DNA from: an uncultured Spirochaetaceae bacterium | Lineage (GTDB): Bacteria; Spirochaetota; Spirochaetia; Treponematales; UBA12059 | Length of the DNA: 20,157 nucleotides | Assembly: GCA_938004315.1 (NCBI GenBank) | Contig: CALKWG010000524.1 | Span: 1 to 20,157 of the forward strand | Direction: 5' to 3' | In this document: positions 7,263 to 13,310 of the stretch, piece by piece | How positions within the stretch are numbered: position 1 is the stretch's first letter | Layout: the number at the start of each line of letters is the position of its first letter | Program-made: the position numbers and the translations under genes | Notes under the pieces: model-generated | The model's database searches: none | Told to the model about the DNA's origin: nothing | Seen by the model: the letters and a program-made list of their open reading frames with translations, nothing else

Positions 7263-9209
7263 TCAGTGCCCGAGCTCGAGGTTCAAGCCCAGGCGCCGCG
7301 GCGTCTCGGGCTCAAGGCGAATCTTCCAGTAGAGGAGCGCGCAGCTGCCCTGCGCGAAGGACCTTCCGTCCCCCGCCGCGTAGACGATATCGGCGCGTCG
7401 ATACGAGCCGGGCTCCGAGAGCGCTAGCTTAAGCCCTTTGAGCGAGCCGAACTCGCCGAAATCGATAGAGCTGACGCCGGAGGCGCCGGGGCCGCCCCGA
7501 TCGTCGCCCGTAGCCGGCGAAGGAATCGGTTCGGGCTCCCCCTGATCGCGAAGCGAATCCGGAAAGAGCCGAGCCTGCGGCTGATCGCCCTCGAACAGGC
7601 AGGCGTTGAGCTCTATGCCGAGGTAGAATTCGACGGGCGCTTCGGATCGGTTCACGATGGAATAGCGGAGCTCGAATCCGCGCTTGGAAAAGATGAAGGT
7701 TTTTTCGAGCGCTATGATCCGGCTCGATCCGTCGTGCTCATAGAGCCCCTCGCGCGTCAGGCTCGCCGAAAGGTGATTGGCCTTGGCCGCCGCTTCGTCG
7801 AAGATCGCGCGAGAGAAGATGCCCGCGTCGCCTATCCAAGGCTCGAGGGCCGCGCTTTCGCCCGGCTCTCGTGCGTAGACGCGGTCGACGAACATCGAAC
7901 GATGGGCTCTATCCGGCGAGCGCTCGCCGTTGAACAGGTCGCAGACGTTCACCCGCTGCTTGAGGGCGTCTAGGAAGCAGATCGCCGCGCCCAGGGGTTG
8001 TATGCAGGCGTTATAATCGCTCCCGAGGTAGATGAGCTCCTTGACGCCGTCGAAATCGGTATCGCTACGAATGATACCTGGCTTAAAATTTCCCTTGACT
8101 CGGGTGGTCTGCTCGGCGTCGAGCAGCCCGCGATACGCGGCCTGCCGTATCGCTGGCGAGGCGATGCCTCCGACGGGCGAGAGCCAGTAGGCGTCCGCCG
8201 ATTGGCCGCGCCACAAGTCCTCGGCGGCGCTCTTCTTCCGTGATCGATCGCCCCTCAGCTGGCCGATGATCAGGTGCACGTAGTACATCTTGGCGTGCAG
8301 CGCCGAGCTGGCCGCGCTCGCCAACACGGCGCTCCGAAGGCTCGGCGCCGCGGCCGGCTCTACGCCGCCGGAGCTCGGCGAGGCGCACGCGGCGGCGTAG
8401 CCGGGCGAGGAGGAACCGGAGAAATAGGCCCTCGCCTGGGCCTTGTGGGCCTTGAGGTATCGGGAAGGCAGTACGGTTTCAAGCTCGAGGGCTAGGCTCC
8501 GTATACGCGCGAAGGAGCGCTCCAGGTACAGGTCGGGCGTCTCCATGCCGGAGGCCTCCCACTGAGGCGCGATCGTCTCCCCCGCCATCATGACGGCGCA
8601 GAGGCCCGGCCGGCCGACGAGCTCTTCTGCGGCGTCGGCGATGCTAACGGGCGCGCCGTATGAGAACGAGCAATCGTAGCTCGGTATGACGGTGATGCAA
8701 CGGCCCTGATCCTCGGTTAGCATCGGCTCATACCCGTCGGAAGCGCCGAGGGAGCGGCGGAACTGATCGACCGTCAGGAACGCATAGTCCATGCCGCAGG
8801 TATGGAGCGAGGAGGCCAGCCACGGCTCCCAGGCGTATTCGCTCAGCCAGCAACCGCGGGGGCGCTTGCCGAAATGCTTGCGCAGATAGGTCGTCAGGAT
8901 TTCTATCTGGCCGAGGCGATCGCTGCCGGGCAAAAGCGGCAGGAGCGGCGCGTAAAAGCCGCCGCCTAAGAGCTCTAGCTGCCGGCGGGCGGACAGTTCC
9001 TCGAGTAGCATGAGGTACTCGGGGTGTCTCGTCTCGAGCCGTTTTAGGAGGCTCCCGGAATAGAAGGCGACGACTTGTATATCGGGGAAACGGTTGAGCA
9101 CCGACAAGAAGGGCCGGTAGCAGGTTTGGTACAAGCGCTCGAACTCGCCATCGGAGCTACCTTCGGGGAGATGGTTATATATGCCGATAACTATAGACGT
9201 TTTGAGCAT
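7263..9209 (-). CDS. GH57 4-alpha-glucanotransferase-like protein, possibly altered active site
   Basis: Similar over its full 648 residues to the GH57 4-alpha-glucanotransferases of the Thermococcus litoralis type (about 660 residues), which shuffle alpha-1,4 glucan segments. The N-terminal barrel begins SIVIGIYNHLP; ELLGGGFYAPLLPLLP (about 79-94) and CWLSEYAWEP (120-129) follow, the latter putting a Glu at 124 where the nucleophile is expected. The expected acid/base block, DDGEKFG-like in active enzymes, aligns with MMAGETIAP (206-214) and lacks the Asp. An Ala/Ser/Pro-rich insert occupies about 268-300. Next comes the DUF1925-type segment (DLWRGQSADAYW, PAIRQAAYRGLLDAE), then a C-terminal beta domain as in DUF1926 (EKTFIFSKRGFELRYSI). 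The ATG at 9209 has AAGGA about 10 bases upstream. No signal peptide is seen, so it should be cytosolic. Family assignment is firm; catalytic activity is uncertain. Confidence 0.85.
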   Translation of the reverse strand: MLKTSIVIGIYNHLPEGSSDGEFERLYQTCYRPFLSVLNRFPDIQVVAFYSGSLLKRLETRHPEYLMLLEELSARRQLELLGGGFYAPLLPLLPGSDRLGQIEILTTYLRKHFGKRPRGCWLSEYAWEPWLASSLHTCGMDYAFLTVDQFRRSLGASDGYEPMLTEDQGRCITVIPSYDCSFSYGAPVSIADAAEELVGRPGLCAVMMAGETIAPQWEASGMETPDLYLERSFARIRSLALELETVLPSRYLKAHKAQARAYFSGSSSPGYAAACASPSSGGVEPAAAPSLRSAVLASAASSALHAKMYYVHLIIGQLRGDRSRKKSAAEDLWRGQSADAYWLSPVGGIASPAIRQAAYRGLLDAEQTTRVKGNFKPGIIRSDTDFDGVKELIYLGSDYNACIQPLGAAICFLDALKQRVNVCDLFNGERSPDRAHRSMFVDRVYAREPGESAALEPWIGDAGIFSRAIFDEAAAKANHLSASLTREGLYEHDGSSRIIALEKTFIFSKRGFELRYSIVNRSEAPVEFYLGIELNACLFEGDQPQARLFPDSLRDQGEPEPIPSPATGDDRGGPGASGVSSIDFGEFGSLKGLKLALSEPGSYRRADIVYAAGDGRSFAQGSCALLYWKIRLEPETPRRLGLNLELGH

Positions 9210-9239
9210 TCGATGGCGATCCTTCGCGCGTGTCTTCCG

Positions 9240-9245
9240 AGTATA
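9240..9245 (-). promoter_or_regulatory. Candidate -10 box upstream of the GH57 gene
   Basis: TATACT on the minus strand (5 of 6 to TATAAT), 30 bases before the ATG at 9209. That leaves room for a short leader carrying AAGGA. I see no good -35 at 16-18 bases. The 107 bases between rnfA and this gene contain nothing else I can support; two GCCGCC copies there are direct, not inverted, so they do not make a terminator hairpin. Confidence 0.3.
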
Positions 9246-9316
9246 GCCTGAATCAGCGGCCGACGAAAGAGTAAAATGGGAAAAAGGCGGCGTCCTTGGG
9301 CGGCATCCTAGGCCGG

Positions 9317-9895
9317 CTACGCGAGGGTCCGCGCGTAAAGGGCTATATCGACGCCGGAGAAGGCCAAGGCGATGAGCCCCGCGCTGATGAAGCGAAGCGG
9401 CGCGCCGCGGAGGGCCTCCGGAGGTCCCTCCAGCTCGATACGCGCCGCGATGTCCTCGAGGAGCGACGAGGCGGCGATGAAGCCGATGGCGGCGGCCGCG
9501 GCGGCGGCCATGACGGTCGTCGGCTTTGCGCTCAGCTGCGACGAGGCTACGGCGCAGGCATAGATGACTACGGCCGCGGGCGCTTCGTGCCTCAGGGCCT
9601 GCTCGCCGATGGGCGGCTTCCCCAGGCGCGCGCGGGCGAGGGAGATCAGCATAAATATGCCTACCGCGGCCAGCGCGAAGACGAAGGGAGAGAGCGGCTC
9701 GAGCCCGAGCGGGGTCAGGGCGAAGCGCAGGCTTACGTGATGGAAGAGCGCGACCAAGGGCGAGGCGAACAGCAGGATGAGCGCTTTCTTCGGCTCGAGC
9801 AAGCGGCGCGCGTTCGTCTTACCGAAGATCAGCCCCCAATCGCCGACGATATTGCCGGCGAAGGCGAAGTAGAACGCCATCGAAAGACCGGTCAT
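9317..9895 (-). CDS. rnfA: RnfA-like membrane subunit of an Rnf-type complex
   Basis: Integral membrane subunit expected to pair with RnfE in an Rnf (ferredoxin/NAD ion-pumping) complex. The 192-residue product is almost entirely hydrophobic, with about six membrane segments. Its end, ARIELEGPPEALRGAPLRFISAGLIALAF (shown only in part: PPEALRGAPLRF at 158-169), is the RnfA hallmark (typically VPKAFRGLPI followed by TAGLLALAF). Canonical RnfA has one Cys in the first helix (GICPF) and one in the fourth (NCAVLG) for the intramembrane 2Fe-2S cluster. Here the first helix reads GNIVGDWGLIFG without Cys, and the only cysteine is Cys114 (YACAVAS). The start overlaps rnfE by ATGA, with AGGAGG 4 bases upstream. 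In most rnf operons rnfB comes next; here it does not. Confidence 0.8.
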   Translation of the reverse strand: MTGLSMAFYFAFAGNIVGDWGLIFGKTNARRLLEPKKALILLFASPLVALFHHVSLRFALTPLGLEPLSPFVFALAAVGIFMLISLARARLGKPPIGEQALRHEAPAAVVIYACAVASSQLSAKPTTVMAAAAAAAIGFIAASSLLEDIAARIELEGPPEALRGAPLRFISAGLIALAFSGVDIALYARTLA

Positions 9896-10455
9896 GATGC
9901 CTCCTTGCCCAGTCGCTTGGCTATGGCGGCCCAGGCGGCGAACCCGACGCCGACGAGTAAGAAGGCGGCCGACGGCGTCGCCATGAACGGCAGCGCGGCT
10001 CCGTTCGCGAGGAGCTCCCGCCCGGCGCCCGCGATGACGATCGCGAGCGAGAGGACGAAGGCCCTCACGGAAGCGCCCCAGGGGCTTTCCGAGCCTCTGG
10101 TCGCCTCGGGCCGCCAGGCCGCCTCGAGCACGGGTACGGTGAACGGTATGATGACGGCCCGGGCATATAAGAGCTCGAATCGCAGGGGGGCGAGGAGCCT
10201 GAAGGTCGAGAGCGCGAAGGCGACGCCGAGCGAGGCCGCCAGCAAGCCGAACGCGAAGGAGTCTCCGCCGCTGAACTTCTTCGGTAGGAGCTTCGAGCTC
10301 GCCGAGGCGAAGGCGAAGCCGGCCGCGAAGCAGGCGGCGAGCGCAAGCGCGCCGGCGAAGTCCGAGGCGGCGGCGAAGGCCGGCATAAGGCCGGCGACGG
10401 CCGCCGCGTACAGGCGCTTGCGGCCCGCCTCGACCTTCGAAGGGACGGCGCTCAT
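9892..10455 (-). CDS. rnfE: RnfE-like membrane subunit of an Rnf-type complex
   Basis: 187-residue integral membrane protein of the RnfE/RnfA (NqrD/NqrE) superfamily, the expected partner of RnfA. Operon position between rnfG and rnfA is the canonical place for rnfE. Segments resembling the family are AGLMPAFAAASDF (21-33, canonical GLCPLLAVTNSA), LLPKKFS (56-62, canonical IPKEIR-like loop) and ARAVIIPFTVPVLEAAWRPE (98-117, canonical IFIPLIVVNCIILGRAE). Both cluster-binding cysteines of the canonical protein are replaced: Met24 in the first, and no Cys in the second. Cys42 is its only cysteine. AAGGAG lies 7 bases before the ATG, which overlaps the rnfG stop (ATGA). Without the operon the sequence alone would be a weaker call. 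Confidence 0.7.
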   Translation of the reverse strand: MSAVPSKVEAGRKRLYAAAVAGLMPAFAAASDFAGALALAACFAAGFAFASASSKLLPKKFSGGDSFAFGLLAASLGVAFALSTFRLLAPLRFELLYARAVIIPFTVPVLEAAWRPEATRGSESPWGASVRAFVLSLAIVIAGAGRELLANGAALPFMATPSAAFLLVGVGFAAWAAIAKRLGKEAS

Positions 10456-10919
10456 CGTCGGGCTCCTTGCGAGGCGTGGGCTTCCCGGAGGCTCTCGCCC
10501 AACGCGCGGTAGACGCTCGCCACCGCCCGGTCGGTCGGCGAATAGCTCAAGGCGGACGCCTTGCCCGGGCCGTTCAGCGCGGCGACGAGCCGGCGGCCGA
10601 AGGAGGCATGGGATCCCGAACCGAGGAGCGCCGCATCCTCTATCGTCGCGTCAGAACGCAGGGTCGCCGAAAGGACCACGCGTTGGCCGCCGAGCGGCAA
10701 GGCGACGAGGTAGCGCGCGCGGCCTCCATCGGCGACGCGCCCGACGAGAGAGCCTTCACGCACGGGCTCCCATACGAATTCAGGCGATTTGAGCTGGGCG
10801 GCGAGTGCGCGGCCCGCTTGGCCGGATGAATACCGTGAGAATAAAGCGCTGCATACGGCGAGCGCGGCGAAAGCCGCGAACGCGACGGCGACGCTCAAGT
10901 CGCGCTTGGCTTCGTTCAT
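10452..10919 (-). CDS. rnfG: RnfG-like membrane-anchored subunit, short and lacking an obvious flavin-attachment motif
   Basis: RnfG normally has one N-terminal helix and an external domain carrying FMN covalently bound to a threonine of an SGA[TS] motif. This product has 155 residues, shorter than the usual 180-210. It has a helix at about 9-27 (VAVAFAAFAALAVCSALF), then a reduced FMN-binding-like domain (RARYLVALPLGGQRVVLSAT at 67-86, then LLGSGSHASFG). Where the canonical protein has AISGATxTSRAV, this one has ALSYSPTDRAV (123-133), so SGAT is absent although the flanking DRAV segment aligns. The ATG at 10919 was chosen because it overlaps the rnfD stop (ATGA), has GGAGGAG just upstream and begins the helix. 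A longer frame to 11270 is arginine-rich shadow within rnfD. Identity rests on operon position plus the fold-like pattern. Confidence 0.65.
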   Translation of the reverse strand: MNEAKRDLSVAVAFAAFAALAVCSALFSRYSSGQAGRALAAQLKSPEFVWEPVREGSLVGRVADGGRARYLVALPLGGQRVVLSATLRSDATIEDAALLGSGSHASFGRRLVAALNGPGKASALSYSPTDRAVASVYRALGESLREAHASQGARR

Positions 10920-12010
10920 GCGCTCCTCCTCAGCCTTATTATGCGTCCAAGCTGCGGTAGGCGTCGTTCGAGGCTCGGGCATAGGACGTTCGCGATGAGG
11001 ATGGCATAGACGGCGCCGTCCGCATAGGAGCCGAATCGCCTGAAGACGTAGAACAACACCCCGATTATCAAGCCGTAGACGGCTTGCGCGCCGCGGCGAA
11101 CGGGCGAGCATACCGGATCGGTAGCCATGTAGAAGGACGCCAAGACGACGCCCCCGCCGGACAGCGCGAACAGGACGTCGCCCTGCATGAAACCCTCCGA
11201 CGGGAGCCCTATGCCGAAGGCCCGTACGAGGATGACGAAGGGGACGAGGGCGAACAAGGGTATGCGCCATTTGATCGAGCGCACGGAGAGAAGTAGGACG
11301 CTGCCGGCCAATACCGCGATAAGGGCCCCGTCCCCGAGCGCGCCGGGCTTAAGCCCGAGCAACAGATCCATATACCCCTCGGGCAAGCGCGCGCCTAAGG
11401 GCAAGAACAGCGCGTCGTTCAAGAAGCCGGTCGCGACGCCGTCGGCGGCCGATATGGGGTAACCGAGCTGCCGCAAGGCCTCCATGGGGCCGACAGAGAC
11501 GAACGCGTCCAGGTCCCGGATCATGCCGACGGGGCTCACGCCCGATAGGCCGTCGACGCCGCTCAAGGCGCGGGGCATGAGATAGGAGCGCATAGCCTCG
11601 GGCCAATTGGCGAAGGCGAAAGCCGCGCCGGCGAGGGCCGGGTTCATCCAATTCTTACCGTAGCCGCCGAAGAGACCGCGCGCCACGACTATGGCGAAGG
11701 CCGAGGCGGAGGCCGGCATATACCAGGCGGCCCCGGGCGGCATGATCGTCGCGACGAGCAGACCGGTCACGAGCGCGCTGCCGTCGAGAACGCTGAGCTT
11801 GCCGTAGACGGCGTCGACGGCTAGTTGGCAGAGCAGGGCCGATACCGACGCCGAGGCCCACACCGCAGCCGCCGCGGCGCCGTAGAGAACCAGCGACCAC
11901 AGGAGCACGGGCGCGAGGCTGAGCGCGCAGAGATAATTCATCGTGGCGCTGCTGCGCCAGTCGTATATATGCGGGTACGGCCGTAAGGCCGCGCCTATTC
12001 GATCATGCAC
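10916..12010 (-). CDS. rnfD: RnfD membrane subunit of an Rnf-type complex
   Basis: NqrB/RnfD-family integral membrane subunit that carries a covalent FMN in known complexes. The 364-residue product has about nine to ten membrane segments and many family landmarks: ALVTGLLVATIMPPGAAWY (79-97), GLFGGYGKNWMNPALAG (112-128, canonical FGGLGQNPFNPA), YMDLLLGLKPGALGDGA and YMATDPVCSPV (294-304, canonical FMATDPVTSP). The flavin-attachment site SGAT of known RnfD is SGVS here (156-159), so the acceptor would be Ser159. The GTG at 12010 is chosen over the longer frame to 12169 because AAAGGGG lies 6 bases upstream and the extra residues overlap rnfC in a different frame. The 8-base overlap GTGCATGA with the rnfC stop implies coupling. 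This is the best-conserved membrane subunit of the set. Confidence 0.92.
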   Translation of the reverse strand: MHDRIGAALRPYPHIYDWRSSATMNYLCALSLAPVLLWSLVLYGAAAAAVWASASVSALLCQLAVDAVYGKLSVLDGSALVTGLLVATIMPPGAAWYMPASASAFAIVVARGLFGGYGKNWMNPALAGAAFAFANWPEAMRSYLMPRALSGVDGLSGVSPVGMIRDLDAFVSVGPMEALRQLGYPISAADGVATGFLNDALFLPLGARLPEGYMDLLLGLKPGALGDGALIAVLAGSVLLLSVRSIKWRIPLFALVPFVILVRAFGIGLPSEGFMQGDVLFALSGGGVVLASFYMATDPVCSPVRRGAQAVYGLIIGVLFYVFRRFGSYADGAVYAILIANVLCPSLERRLPQLGRIIRLRRSA

Positions 12011-13310
12011 CTTCAGCCCCTTTCGCCGCGTCGAAGGCCGTAACCAACGGGAGCCTCGACCAGCAGGCCCATGAACAAGCGGCGCATGAGCTGCAACGCC
12101 CGAGCCCGAGTTCCATAGCTTCGTCCCTACGCCCCGCGGCGATAAGTTTATAGAGCATATACGGTTCAAGGCCTTCGGGGCAGGCGTCTACGCAGGAACC
12201 GCAGCGGACGCAGGGCCGCAGGGGCGCCCGGTGCGCCTCCTCCGGGGAGAGGGCGATAACCGAACGCGTGCGCTTGTCGACCGCCTCATCCAGGTCGGCC
12301 GCGGCCCAGCCGCACAGCGGATCGTTGACCACGACCGACGCGGCCTCGCCTCGGAAGCCGCCGCATTCCTCAATGAGGTCGCCTATGGGGCTGCCGATAC
12401 GCGCCTTCACGACCCTGGCTTCGTTGATCGCCCCGCCGCCGACGTAGACGTACTGCTCCATATGGGCCTTGTTGAGCACGACCGCGTCATGGACGGCGAG
12501 CAGCACGCTCGGCTCGAGCGATATCCATTCCGCGGGCATATAGTTCTCCCCCTCGGCGTCGGCGAGCTGCCTGGCTACGATAGAGGGCATGTCGGCGGGG
12601 TAGCGCCTGGGCACCGCCCTGATCTCGATCGGCAGCTCGGCCTCCGCGGCGGCGGCCTCGATGGCTTCTACGATCGCCTTGTCCAAGCCGCGCTCGACCG
12701 CGCAATAGACGGCGCGCGGCTTGAGGACTTTGGCCACGATATCGCACGCGTCCAAGAGCGCCGGTAGCCTCTCGATGAGGATGGCCTCCTCGACCCGCCG
12801 ATACGGATCCATCTCGAGCGCGTTGATGACGAGCCTGGGATGCCCGCCCTCGAAGCGGGCGTGCAGCAGGTCATAGACGGGCTTGCCGGTAGAGGCCTGC
12901 ACGACGCCTTTGTCCTGTATGATATGGAGGATGTCGCCTTTGTTGAGCGACTTCCATATGTATCGCTCTTGTCGCTTCCCCGATATGCTGAACGCGCCCG
13001 CCAGGGATATCACGACCTCGGATATCGGCAGGCCGTCTCGGCCGCGCTTGCGCTCTATGCGCCGTACGTAACCCGGTATCGGGCTATGGATGTTGGCCGC
13101 GCCCTTGCCTTCGGCTCGGGCGATAAGCTGGCCTTCGCGCAGCTCCTGCCCCTCCGACACGAGGATACGGGCGTCCCGCCCTTCTGGCGAAGCCGGGACG
13201 GGGACGCGAGCCTGTATCGGAAGATACGCGTTCTCTATGCCTTGATGCGTATAGGGCGCGCGTCGCGGCAGCTCGACGCCGCCTCGCGAGAGCCCCCTCA
13301 TGTTCTTCAT
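12003..13310 (-). CDS. rnfC: RnfC peripheral iron-sulfur subunit, divergent in the nucleotide-binding region
   Basis: Peripheral cytosolic-side subunit of Rnf, which in known complexes takes electrons to or from NAD(H) through FMN and two 4Fe-4S clusters. The 435-residue product has the N-terminal RGGVELP, a biotinyl-like fold (VSEGQELREGQ at 51-61, HSPIPGYV), the SLBB-like IGSPIGDLIEECGGF (305-319), and two cluster sites: Cys367/370/373/377 in CVRCGSCVDACP and Cys406/409/412/416 in CSSCAACSWAC. The glycine-rich FMN/NADH motif of RnfC and NuoF (GLGGAGFP type) is missing; that stretch reads GVVQASTGKPVYDLL (135-149), followed by INALEMDPY where INGAECEPY is usual. The ATG at 13310 overlaps the upstream stop by ATGA; GGAAGG is 11 bases upstream. 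Still clearly RnfC, but its redox partner may not be NADH. Confidence 0.9.
   Translation of the reverse strand: MKNMRGLSRGGVELPRRAPYTHQGIENAYLPIQARVPVPASPEGRDARILVSEGQELREGQLIARAEGKGAANIHSPIPGYVRRIERKRGRDGLPISEVVISLAGAFSISGKRQERYIWKSLNKGDILHIIQDKGVVQASTGKPVYDLLHARFEGGHPRLVINALEMDPYRRVEEAILIERLPALLDACDIVAKVLKPRAVYCAVERGLDKAIVEAIEAAAAEAELPIEIRAVPRRYPADMPSIVARQLADAEGENYMPAEWISLEPSVLLAVHDAVVLNKAHMEQYVYVGGGAINEARVVKARIGSPIGDLIEECGGFRGEAASVVVNDPLCGWAAADLDEAVDKRTRSVIALSPEEAHRAPLRPCVRCGSCVDACPEGLEPYMLYKLIAAGRRDEAMELGLGRCSSCAACSWACWSRLPLVTAFDAAKGAEGA

Noticed and set aside
9270..9310. Possible terminator after rnfA beside the T-rich run
   Set aside because: The two GCCGCC units are direct repeats, so no stem forms before the T tract on the minus strand.
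9296..10792. A 498-codon plus-strand open frame across rnfA, rnfE and rnfG
   Set aside because: It is antisense to three overlapping genes with good Shine-Dalgarno sequences. Its product is Gly/Arg-rich low-complexity with no family features, as expected of a shadow frame in GC-rich DNA.
10920..11270. Longer rnfG start extending into rnfD
   Set aside because: The added 117 residues are Arg/Pro-rich shadow of rnfD. The ATG at 10919 has a ribosome-binding site, overlaps the rnfD stop and begins the membrane helix.
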